A stretch of 64,000 nt of DNA, from assembly GCF_021155765.1 (NCBI RefSeq), contig NC_060113.1:7083001-7147000 (forward strand). The letters run 5' to 3'. This document shows positions 36,550 to 48,610 of the stretch, in pieces; the stretch's first letter is position 1, and each line of letters starts with the position of its first letter. This DNA is from Diprion similis (taxonomy: Eukaryota > Arthropoda > Insecta > Hymenoptera > Diprionidae). The position numbers and the translations under genes are program-made. The notes beneath the pieces are model-generated. The model was not told the DNA's origin, did not search any database, and saw nothing but the letters and a program-made list of their open reading frames with translations.

Positions 36550-39500
36550 TTACACAGTCTCATACTCGCGCCGGATTGAGCGAGCCAAGCAGCACGCAAA
36601 GATTACTCCGATCAGCTGGAAAAAACAATAGAATACGTTCAGATCCGTACTAGATGCACAGACGCATTACAGTGAGTTCTAATATGAAAATATTGAGGAA
36701 AAGGAAGATACAGATAATTTCGAAACATTATAGGCTTACTTGAACCAGAGCAATTCCAATACCCACACCACCGAGAATCACAGCATTATCTTCAATTGTA
36801 TTTTGTAATTTCATAATACAACCGTCATGACGAATATCAGTTAAATTTTCGTCACATGTGAATTTCTTATCCATATCAAGTTCGGAGCAGCATGTCTCTG
36901 GTAAATTGGTGCTTTTAAATACCCTCTCCCAGTCCTTCGGGCCATTCATACCGCAGCAGTCCAACTAAAATAAAAAATTTATTTAGAAAACGGACTAATC
37001 ATAGCCTGATTCAATTTACAACTACTCTTGAGAAGAGGACAACAATTTTGTCAGGATAGAGATACTGATATGGGACTTAATTTTTAGATTTAAAGTAATT
37101 ATGAATTTCAACTTCTACAGTTTTCGGTATATCAGCATTTACATATCTGGACTGCGGACAAACAGTTTGTACGCTTATGGGAAATTTCATGTGAAACAGA
37201 ACTTGTCCCCTTCATGAAGAATTAAATAAATTCTTTTATTTACTTTCTAGGGCGGGCTTTCGTTTTTTCGTAGGTCATCTATGTCCACAAGCAGGACAAG
37301 TCGAAATTCATATTAATAGTTACTTTGTTGGTGAAAAACGCTTCACTGGTCATTTAGTTCGCATTGATATTGCATTAAAAAGATTATTCTAAATATCAAG
37401 ATCATTCAATCATTTAAGTACGTAGAGTGAATTGCTGTTCAATGTTGTTTTTTTTTTGTTTTTTTTTTCGCACCTACCTATCACAGACCTTGACATTTAT
37501 GACAAATAGAACAATCTGCCAACTTTATCACCAATACGGAAAGTATCTTTTTATATTTCTCGATGCTCTATTCCGAACTAAGCTTTTCAACTTACTCGGA
37601 ATCCACGTATCTTATCAATTGAGTAATTATTATAGAATTCTACGTGAGCAATAATTTTGCAAATCTCAATCTTTGTACATTATTTGATAATGTTTTGGTT
37701 CGTGCATGAGGATGATGAGGAATACATAACGATACGAATATTATAGTTAAAACGTGAATCAGCATCTGGTAAATTGATCCATACAGTCTTATGCAATAGT
37801 TTTCCTTTCACTCAAGCTGTGCATGTAGACCAGAATGACTGGTGACTGGAAGGTATACGTGATAATAAAAACCACAGTAATACCTCATCGATAGAGGTCT
37901 ATGAAATGCAGTCACCGAATCAACCAGACTTATGAAACTATCACCTTGAATGCAAGAATTATTTTGTCTTGACTCCTAACACAGAAGGTGTAACTTTGAC
38001 CGTGAAAAATGGTTTGAATTTTTTATGAGATTCTGCAATAAATTCAATCTAAACTGAATAATTTTTTCAAGAAATTTCTTTTTAATGAAATTCTCTGTTT
38101 TCAAAGTGATAAATAAAAGGAGATTATTCAAGGTTACGCTAATCTTCAAAAGTAGCCACAAATAACAAGCTTCTTCGATTTTAGTTTATAAAAAAGCCCC
38201 AATTTTCCTACAACCCAAAGTTAATTTTGCAATGATGGAATTCTTGAGTGTATTGAAAAACTGATGTTTACACTTGTCAACAAAGATTTAAGAAGATTAC
38301 TGCTCGTTTTTCTTTTTCAGATATTGATACTTTATAAAAAGAAACAGTAACCTTGACAACGCTAACTTTCATAAAAATTTATGCAGACTGTGCGGGTCGA
38401 TAATATTTTTACATATTTCTTGTCCAAATATTTCCTAACCGGCGACAAACTTCTTTGATATTTTTCTAACTTTCAGAAACTAAAAAATTTTGCTAACAAT
38501 TCTGATCTTTATTGCCAGACTGATGTTTCAATATTTATTTGCTCGTAATAACTATATGTAAAAAAAATAATTCTAACACTTTATATGATAAATAATTGGA
38601 AAAAGCAAACTAAAACATTTTTGGCATTTCTTTTTTTTTCATATCAGAAATCTTGGTGATCACTATCCATATAGATCGACTACCGGCAACTCTGGTAAGC
38701 AAAAGCAATTTTCTGATACGTGGTATGCTAGATGCTATACTGAAGACTATAATATACGACTTAGCAGAAGGAAATTCAAACTGATAGAAATATTGATTGA
38801 CACAGAGAAGGAAGCTCTTGGCCAAGTAGTTTGTACGCGTTTTAAAACAGTCATAGTGCAAGTATCGTAACATAAAGCGTGAATTATTTAGGTGGTAAAA
38901 ATCAATTAGGTATTAATAAAATGCCAAATAGGTCAGTAACTGACATACTGATGGTAAATACCAAGAATAAAAAAACATGGTGCAGAGCAAAAATTACGTA
39001 GCCATGCCTAGACACAATTATGGTTGAAAAAATAGTTGCCGGTTTCTTAATAATCAGAGTTCTTAGAATTTTCAGTGATTAGTATATTTCTGTGATTTTC
39101 TGTTTTAATCACACACGATTTTAGTAATTGGAATTCTTTTCTTCTGATTTTCGTTGGTATGAGAGATTATGAAAAATTAATAAAAAATAAAATCTACCAG
39201 TAAATAAGAGGAAAATCGTAAATTAGCATAAATGACAATATAAATTTATTAACTTATATGAAGAAATCTACATCTAGTGGTAAAAAATATGTAAAAAGAA
39301 ATAGTTAAATAAATAGGGCACCATCTACAGAGGGCTCCTTGTAGGGATGATGTCTCTAATTAATTGGGGCAGTCAATAATCAAGCAATTGCTTAAAAATT
39401 TCAGAATACAATATGTACAAGTGTTTGGCAACACTGGTGGTTGCTTAACTTTATGAATAGCCGAAGAATTTTCTAGGTTTCTTTTTATCGAGTATTCAAT

Positions 39501-42078
39501 TAAAGTGAGTAAGTTGGAGGTGAAAATTATAGTGAAAATTTCTTACGTCGTGCTGCATGATGTCCCATGAATTCTTGGCTTCTTTGTCAGTTAAATACTG
39601 CGACATGGTAGTATTCAAACGATTTTCAAGCATGTTTCCAACTTCGTTACGCATCATGTATCCAGATATTCCGGCACCAATTTCCAGGGCAAATATCAGG
39701 AGCAATAGAAGAGAGAACTAACAAATCACAAAATGATTAGGCTAGAATAGGATTATCGGCAATCTCTTAGTATAGAGGCATTTGACACAGTGATATAAGA
39801 TACATCAATTGGATTTGCTATTTATATGCTACAGTTTTAATATTTTGGCATAACAAAGGAAAATCAAAAAGTCTTAATACTTCTTCAGATCTATTTTGAA
39901 ATGAAAAGTATAGATAATCAGTAAGTTGTAATATGCAATTGAGAAAAATGTTACTGTACTTGGATGACTTATACAAATTTTCTTCTTTGTTTTACACATG
40001 TTCGAATTGAGCATGTGAAAACTTAATTTTGGATTGTAAGTAAAATACTTTAAAAAAAAGGATTCTAATCTGTTGGCTGGTTATGAAGAAAATTCCAGTC
40101 TGACAAAGAACTTATTGGTGCCAATTTATATTGAAAATACACTCGTAGAAGAAATTAACGGGCCCGTTTTTGGCCGAAAAAGACCCAACTTTGAAACACT
40201 ACAACTTTGCGTAAATTGCAAGTAGAAAGTTAAATAAAAAACGATTTTGATACTGGAAATCTTGGCTTCAAGCTTCATTTTCCAGGATTAATCTATACGC
40301 ATTTTCTCTCGAGTAATCCTATATGCAAGTCATTCGTGTCAAATTTTCAAAATGAACTTTCGACTTCAGGTGATCATACGCTACGAAGAGAATTTATTTT
40401 ATATTTGTATAAAAAACCATTTCAAAGTAAAAACTCCAAGCTGAAAAATGGCTATCTTGATAATCTAAAAAACAATTCTATTCATTGTGTACAACAACGC
40501 AAAGTCGAAAATTCTAATTCGAAATTTGAAGTCAGTGACTTCGTGATAAGATTACTCGAACAAAAATACGAACAGACTAAGTCTAGAAAAGAGAGTTTAA
40601 AACCAAGATTTTCGATTTCAAAATTATTCTCGATTCTACTTTTTAACTGGCAATTTACACAAAGTTACAGCGTTTCAAAGTGGGACTTTTTTCAGCCAAA
40701 AATGTGAGGGACCCGTTCATTGTTTCGATGAGTGTATTACTTTTAATTAACACCCATTTTGTATAATATGAAAGCATGTTAAATTCTGTTCTCCGAACAT
40801 TTCGATTACATACAAAATCATCGTTGAGGAAAAATAGATCGAATTGAATATATTTTGTGTAACAAATGTTACTATTCAGCTATCAAAGAAAAACATTGTT
40901 ATAATTCCTAGAAATATTGTTCAAGAACAGTATAGTAGTCACATGAGGAAAAGAACTGATTCAGAAGGTTTCATATCTTGAAAATAATGTTAGAAATTTT
41001 CGTTCTTAATAATAACTTGAATTGCGAATATCAAATTTATAAAATTTTGCGGACACAAAAAGAAAAAAGGAACAAAAAAAAAAAAAAAAAATATGCCTTC
41101 AAAGAAAGGGGGATGAAACGAAACAAATACCGAAATCAGTTAAACGTTTTAACGCTCATTCAAATAGAGTAATCAAGACCGAAAATAAAAATTTTGCGAA
41201 ATACCTTGAACCCCTAATACTTTTATAGAATTATTAGGATAAAATTAAACTGCATTTTTGTGTTTCTAAAAAATTTAACACATCTGCAGCTAACTTCAGC
41301 TTCATGGGTTACAGGCGTGGACGTCGAAACGTCAGGCAGGTGCGATACACATAAGTATGTATAGTTATAAACATCGTATTTCAGTCATGTGTCAAGCGTA
41401 CCGTTATGATCATGCAGTGGTTCTCCTTGACAGCTCCGCAGCAGCCGAAAAACGATACAAGGAATACGATGATTCCAACGACAATCATGAGCACCGGAGC
41501 GGCGAAGAACCAGTTGTCCACAAAGTTACTGTATCCCTTATACAAGCCGAGTATAACGGCGCCGACCGAAATGAAAACGATTCCGGTTATCTGAAAGTGA
41601 AATAAACGTCCGTTAGGGGATTAAAAATAAGCAACCCTATTCTCCAGCAGGCTTGGCTGAAAATAACTTCTAGATCCGTATCATCGGAACATAATGTGCA
41701 TGCTTATCCATCGAGCTTATGGATCCTCGCAGTTATCCACTACCTGCACACTTCTTTTAATTTCATTGCTCGCGTTTATTAAAAATAACAGAGCAGAATT
41801 AGACACGTTTAATCAATGCATGAAAAAATAAACAACAAGAATATCCATCAGATTGACAGTTTACACAGCTTCTTAACTGCCCTGCAGAGCATTGTTGAAG
41901 CCTGAACCAAACTTCATTACTTCGCATTGACTCGTCTCTGTCGGCTTACGACTCGCTAGAAATTCACACGAACTGTAAACTTGTCTGATGTAATTTATTA
42001 GCGTAATATACTTACGGCGAATACCAGATTGAAGAGGAATAGCAGGTACTTGACGCACGTCATACCACCGGACACCAT
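36550..42078 (-). CDS. Tetraspanin, CD63-like (copy 1)
   Basis: Five exons, 42078-42016, 41590-41402, 39717-39547, 36964-36740 and 36615-36550, encode 237 residues; every intron is phase 0. The order is: short cytosolic N terminus MVSGGMTCVKY, TM1, small loop, TM2, the intracellular FFGCCGAVKENHCM motif, and TM3 (SLLLLLIFALEIGAGISGY). Then comes the large loop with DCCG (residues 143-146), PETCC and two further Cys, then TM4 (GGVGIGIALVQLIGVIFACC). The six loop cysteines give the three-disulphide type. The C terminus SIRREYETV closely resembles the CD63 end SIRSGYEVM and carries a YXX-hydrophobic sorting signal (Tyr234), which predicts endosome/lysosome targeting. Intron 2 carries a 561-bp foldback. 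It is head-to-head with a paralogue at 48611. Confidence 0.95.
40157..40717. repeat. Long foldback element, 561 bp, in a tetraspanin intron
   Basis: The left and right halves are imperfect reverse complements over about 200 bases or more. AACGGGCCC at 40157 pairs with the GGACCCGTT region at the right end. TTTTTGGCCGAAAAAG pairs with the CTTTTTTCAGCCAAAAA region near 40686-40702. ACTTTGCGTAAATTGCAAGT pairs with ACTGGCAATTTACACAAAGT. Deeper in, CTCGAGTAATCCTAT pairs with ATAAGATTACTCGAA. The 123-codon plus-strand frame at 40336-40707 runs through one arm and resembles no protein I know. It is a foldback transposon or hairpin-RNA source inside the host intron. Confidence 0.75.
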
Positions 42079-43238
42079 CTTCACGATTTAATTATGTTAA
42101 ACTTCGCCGGTTAATCAACAACAGAGACTTCCGCCCACTGACGATCCTCGACTCGCACCGGGATCGATTATGCTTAACACGTACCGCGTACAGACTCCTG
42201 AGAGCAGCCACAGACAACTTAGAGCAACGGGCCTGGAACAATTGTCTGGTAGACTGTCGACTCCTCGAAGGCTCAGTTTGCTATGAAGTACGCACGGATA
42301 TTTTAGTTGTCTGTCTGTCGTAGCACACCGTTGCGCGCGCATTCGGTTGTCTCCCATCAGGGACTACTTTCTATTAGTCTCGTATCATCATTATGTTCGA
42401 TTTGTATTTTATTCTGAAGAAAAAGCAGCTCCCGATGTACACTTATGTATATACAAAATGATCCTAATAAAGAATTGTTACTGTTGCAACCGACTTTTGA
42501 CACCCGTCCATCCAGTCGACTCCTTATTTCTTTCCCCTTGGTAGTTGAAGTCGCTTATTTGCACCTGTCGCTATTTGGCGTCGTATCCAAGGGAACTACA
42601 TGCAATAGTTTCGATCGGCACTTTTACAAAAAGTTAGTCATACTTGATTAACGTGATATACCTGGGGCAGCTATCCGTATGACACGCGTTTGAAAATGGA
42701 AACCATGGAGTGGGTTTTTTCTGGTAAAACTTCATGGAATTAATCGAAAATTTTCAAAATGTTCGACATTCTCTGAAATGGATTTCAAAGATGGAATATA
42801 TTTTTCAAGCATGCAGGTTCAAGAATTTTTATTCAATTGGGAAGTTTGAGAGAAAAATGTAGGCATCTTTTAGGCGGTATCTCTTCAAGCAGGCATTACT
42901 CAATCACTATCTAAATATGCAGTACGGAATGACGTAGTGTTGAATGCATTTTCTGTGTTCAGAGTCAATATTTTACTGACTGTTCTAAACTAACCGCCGA
43001 AAGTCGGTTACTGACGTCGAAAATCTTAGAATTTCACACATATTTTTCATATTTTGGGACCCGGACCCAATTTTCTATCGTAACTCCGAGTAAATTATGG
43101 TCTTATTCGGTATTAGATTTTTTTTTCTTTCACATACGATAGCCAGTTGATCGGGAAATCTATCTAAGCAATGACAAAGTTGTAAAAGTTAAATACTTCT
43201 CAGATACAGTCGGTTGAATAGTATACTTAATTGTGTTA

Positions 43239-43505
43239 CGAGTGCGCAAAGTGGGCGATTTCCGATCAGTGTGAAATTTGCTGCGAGCCACAAAGGCTAG
43301 TGTGCTGCGTTCACACGAACATGAGTGCTGTAATCGTACGAGCACTAGTGTGAATGAACGCAGTATGAGGTGGTATGAGGCAAGCAAGAGCTGTAATTAC
43401 ACGAGTCAGATATTGCCCAGCCTTACGAGTTATTACACGCTACTTTTTCCAACACCTACTGTGAAGGAAGGCTTGATTTGAGAAGCAAAGAAGCGTTGAC
43501 CGAAG
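43239..43505 (+). repeat. Dispersed repeat copy (3' half)
   Basis: It aligns with 53763-53985. Shared blocks include GATTTCCGAT with GTGTGAAATTTGC/GTGAAGTTTGC, TTCACAC...GTGTGAATG, and GAGTCAGATATTGCCCA/AAGTCGGATATCCACCA. It also shares CTTACG/CCGTACG, TTTTTCCAACAC/TTTTTTTCAACAC, and the end GATTTGAGAAGCAAAGAAG/TATTTGAGAAGCAACGAAG. The 43-kb copy carries extra bases in the central palindrome. It is non-coding in both copies. Confidence 0.6.
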
Positions 43506-46500
43506 ATATACGTATTATCCATAGGCGCCAACTTTGATAAGATCCAGGGGCTACTTTATAGTATAGTAATCAAGCATCTTGAAAACAGAAATCTTAGTTT
43601 AAGAAGCTGATAAATCATGTTATTAAATAAACCAACTAATGAAGAAATGTAAGGAAAATTATGAAGTAGGATCACCCATAAAATTTCATTGCCTCAGTTT
43701 TTTAAAGTTATTCGTTACTTCATACAATACGTAATAACGCAAGCGTATAGGGGTTGCAAAGCTAAAGGTTAACTAATATCGAAATTAGAGATTATAAAAT
43801 GTTACGCAAGAAACATTTCGTTCATTTTTCACGTCCAGTGGACCATCTACGGGATATAGAGCGACGAATGTCCATAGAACGTGCGTAGGTCCGTTTCCGC
43901 ACCACCTTCGAGGTAGGATACAAGACGCGTTTTTTTTATATGGGTTCCCCAGTAGGCCTAATCCGTATTAAGGAGGAAAGCCACTGTGACGGCCGAAAAA
44001 ATGAAAAATTGTTAAGACTTTTTCTTCACAGGGATAAGTAATTAATAAAGGGATCGGATTGCTGGTATTTTATTAAGTGTATATTAAACTTCACAAATTT
44101 CAATTAAATAATATTCAAAATTAATTAGGGATATGGGTCTTGACTTGACGACTAATCAAAAAATTTCCCTCCATCGTGACACTGATATCTCGGTGCAGGG
44201 TTATCCAAAAATAAGAAAACCAATTTAAACAAAACCTATATAAATGTAGCTATCGTTGTACATAGATTTTTATTATTACTGGTATTGTTATTGTTGTTGT
44301 GGATGTTATAAAATATTACTATTACAATTTTTTTTTTTTCAATTTACACTCGATAAAATACCAAAAACTTCATCCCTTTATTAATTAGTTATTCTTGTAA
44401 AAAAATTCTAAAACAGTTATTTTTTCGACGGTCAACGTGGCCTTTCCCCTTAAGCAAACAAAACTTAACGGAAACTTCACAGCACTTTTTTTTTTAATTA
44501 AACGGTTCACTATACATGAAAAATGCACAAAATATTTCTTGCGTGAAATTTTATAATCTTTAATTTCGATCTGATCCTCAATTGGTCCCCGAGACATAGG
44601 AAGCGAGATATTCGCAAAAACCCGAATTTGTTGACCTTTAACCTTGAATATTTATTAACGCGAACGTGATCTCGTTTTCGATTTTTAATATGTTTTTCAG
44701 AACGTCAAAATGAAGCAAACAAAAAAAAAAAAAAAAATTGAAGCTACGATTTATTTCGTACAGAAAACCTAAAATGCTTGGACTATTATCTCTTTGTAAC
44801 AGATTGTAACGAACATCAATTCCCTGTACAAAAAAATACGTAACAAATGTAAGCCATCTTGGATATATTGAGAAGAAAAAAAAATTTTTCGCTACTGAAA
44901 TCTTTCTCAATTATCGTATGCAAATATCGTCAACTTCGATCACAAGCGAATTAACATTTATACATAGATAATATGTATAATATAACTATAAGTACGACGC
45001 TTGAGCTTCATTTGATGACAAAAACAGCTGGGAATGCTTTTCAAGCCTAGCTAACTTTTACAATGCTAGGTCAGCTGATAATGAGCATTACCGTGGTTAT
45101 ACGTTTAAGGGACCCAGCCGGTCTTTCCTCACAATTAGCGATACAAGAGACTGAAAGGATCGGTGATTACATGCGTAAGCCGTAAGCCATTCATGTGAAG
45201 CGTCGCCTTCGCATTATTATTTACATATATGTATACATACTTCATTCCATTCTACATGAATGAATGAATTTAAACCATCATAATATATGAATACGTTTCT
45301 GCAACGTTCTATAGAGAACTTGATCGAATTTTTTTTCTAAATACATATAATCTCTGCAACTTGTTTGTGCATACATAGATAGTTCGAATTCATAAAGTTC
45401 TGCACAATGATATTTTGCCGAATTATGTGAGGGAAAATATGTAACATTAGAGATCATAGCCGCGATTTAATCTTCGCGAATTTGATATCAAATATCTATT
45501 ATACATGAATGCATAATCTCGGGCAATGAAATTTAAATTCAAAGTGCATAATTTCACTTTCAATTCGGGGAAGAGAGATGAATTTCATTCTTGGGTAAGT
45601 CAGACTCACATGCGTTCGTATTTCATACAGTTCATTATTTAAGTGATGCTAGTTCCGACGCGAACGTAGGTGGTGGCTGAGTGGACATTCAAGTGACCCT
45701 TTTGCTCCAAACAGCGGTGCACACGAACAGTAATTGCGTTTCAAGACCCGTAGCGTGATGTCAACCGTAAGCGGCATGCCTAGATCCGACGAATTTATTT
45801 TTTCACGTATACCCCATACGTGCACGAGCTTAACTTTTATGGATTGCGTACATTTAGAAACCATATGGTGATCCACATTATGCTGTCGTGCAAACACTAA
45901 TACAGAAATTTACAGCATTCGTTGTACTGCAGTACTTCACCTGCATTATATGATAATTTGTACCTGAAATTATCTGACTGAAGTTTATACCGAGGAAAAT
46001 CGCCAGAGTTTAGTAATAATCAAACTCACTTGTACAAGCCCTTATCTCAAGATATTTGCAAGTTTGTCAATACAATTGATAATGCTGTCAAATGCAATAT
46101 TACATGGATCTGTTTAAGTACTGTATGATTATAAGGAAAAAATGAAAAAATCTATCGTAATTTCGACTCATAATATTATTCATTTTCACTACTCGTAAGT
46201 ATGAATTAAAAACTCCGATGTATATAGACAAGAAATTACATTTGAAAGGGAATTTGAAAGTAGGTACAGTTGCGGTTGACATTGGAGAAGGAAAATGATA
46301 ATTACGCGGCTGTGGAAGCGGAATATCAAGGAACGAATTATCGGAGAACAAGGAAAACGCGAGGGAAGCGTTACACACGTGTATGACCAACATGGGATAA
46401 TGTTGTCCAGATCGACGCGACATCGATCGGGACTCGAAGAGGTTTAGACGGGTTATTCACCTTTGCACAAAGCGTGCGAAGCGCCGGACTCGCCCACGAA

Positions 46501-48404
46501 GCCTTACCCGCTTGCTCGATAAACAGATGGAAATAGTTCTACTTTTATACCCACGATATTTGACCGAATTCTCGTTTGTTCTGTACGCACGCATACTTAC
46601 GAGGTGAATACACTTCAATCTGAGCTTCACGATCGTCATGATACACAATGTATACGTTTGACAGTTGGCAATGAAATCGAATTTCATATCGATCAGGCGT
46701 TGTTTACAACTTCAACCCTCGCGTGAGTTACAAGCGGATGGAGTAATATAACCATCAGATGCTTGAGTTGAAGATAAGATATTCCATGAGGCGAAATATT
46801 TTTAGAGATTTTCATGGGATAGCGATCGATTTGCGATTGAAATTTAAAATTGCATCTGCAACTATCTTCATCGCATGCTTATACACTATACGAACTGTCT
46901 TTGTTTTTTAAGACTTAATGTAGTGTGAATGTAGAGTCTAATCTATCGAACGAGGGTATATGGGTATGATATGCGCAAGTGCATAAGTAGGTAAATGTAC
47001 AACATGTCAGCCACACGATTTCTTTTGTTAATGATTTTTATCGTTGAAGTGAAGTACGTCGTTGAGGCATCTTCAGATAAGAAGTTGATATATCTACATT
47101 TAATTGCTGCGCAGTAATCGGCGTCCAGTTTGATAAACAACTCTCACTATCTTACCTATTTGGCGATAAGTATAAATTATGCATGCATTTTCCAAGATTT
47201 TCTAATTGGAAGATAATATCAATATTAGAAGATAAAATAATATAATATAATTTCAGTTACAGAATCCGTTTCAAGATGAGTTAAACATCTAACGTGATTA
47301 ACTTTCGACGCGCCTCGAAGTTCGACGATAAAGATGTCTCCCTATGTAATATTCAAACCTATACATCATACGTGGCGCTAAATTATTCGTTGCACTTTCT
47401 TTAATGACTTCCGTCACGCCGAACAGACTGCAGTGCTGCCCTCATACCGGAAAGGGTCAAAGCTTTGAAGAGTTTATATGCTTACTCTGCAAGAAAAGCT
47501 GCAATCTTTTTCGCACGAACGGTGCTCTGAATGCTACAAATAAACATTCTCTCTGTAGATTATCAATAAACAACAAAGAGAGACGCTGCCATAATCGTTT
47601 TAAATCAACAGTTTTTATGTCTGTTATGACAGACAACATGTGTCGATGATTAACTCTCGGGTAGAGTTATTCTTAATTTTGTATCGTTTGAGTTTTCCTC
47701 ATTTTTTTCTCGCCTGCAAGTGACACTTATGCTTTCGTCACCCAGGAACGATTTTATCGGGCGCTTCAGCAGGGCCCCGTAGTACTTACTACTCATAAGT
47801 TACGTAGCTACATGATCGAAGGTTTACTCGATAAAAAATTTATGCACCTTAAGGAAAACAATAAACAGCGATTCAACAAATCCCGCAACGCCGTCATTGC
47901 GGTGGAAAAAAATTCCAAGACTTTGGGACGGAACTAAGAATTCAGATAGAAGCCTGGGATTTTGAGCAAGTTTTTTACAATCCATTTCCTGATATCTTCA
48001 CCAAATGAATTCGAAGCAAAATTTCAGAATTCACTAATACAAATTCGCTAAATTCTAAAAAATTATATCTATCACAAGGCGCCGACCACGTGCTGACACA
48101 CATCGTGTCTATGTATGCGTGTCGTGTGTGTCGCATCGCTAGCCACGTCAGGGAACCCCCGACCCTCCCCGATCCTTGTGACCACCCGTGGCTTCAACAG
48201 CCGGATCTACCGGCCTTGAAGTCTCGAATACATTGACGGAAAACGCGTCTATCTCGAGATACTGCGTGTCGCAACAGCTGCAGGGTCGAGACTCAAGCCG
48301 AGACTGTCGTGGTGTTTGTGGCCTGCAGCAGTATGGAAATTTGAGTTGAGTCAGAGAGACAGTCAGAAAGTCTCGTCGGCGAAGCACGGACCGTTCGTAT
48401 CTAT

Positions 48405-48610
48405 CTCTGTTCAGTGAACAGTTGAACCCTCGGCAGATACTTGCGCCCTTACCGTTCCACGCCCTGTAACATAACGGTCGATCGGTTTATTCATCAGTTT
48501 CGTGTGCAGTTTTACTGATTCCAGTTAGTACGCTCGATCGAGAAAGTAAAGTCTCGCTGAAGTAAACTTACGGTTTAATTTTACCCTTTGCGGTGTTATT
48601 CGCAGATATA
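48405..48610 (+). promoter_or_regulatory. Probable core promoter and 5'UTR of tetraspanin copy 2
   Basis: TTCAGTGAACAG near 48411 fits the arthropod initiator consensus TCAGT. The sequence from there to the ATG at 48611 is open of obvious introns and GC-richer than its surroundings. The transcription start is an inference. Confidence 0.35.

Larger units (their letters stand above)
42079..48610. other. Head-to-head intergenic region between the two tetraspanins
   Basis: No protein-coding exon was recognised. Near 42136-42141 the minus strand reads TCAGTG, an arthropod-type initiator about 60 bases upstream of the copy 1 ATG. The plus strand has TTCAGTG near 48411 and a GC-richer 5'UTR-like block at 48.1-48.6 kb before copy 2. 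A dispersed repeat copy lies at about 43239-43505. Confidence 0.5.

Noticed and set aside
40336-40707. 123-codon plus-strand frame
   Set aside because: It lies in one arm of the foldback in a tetraspanin intron and matches no family.
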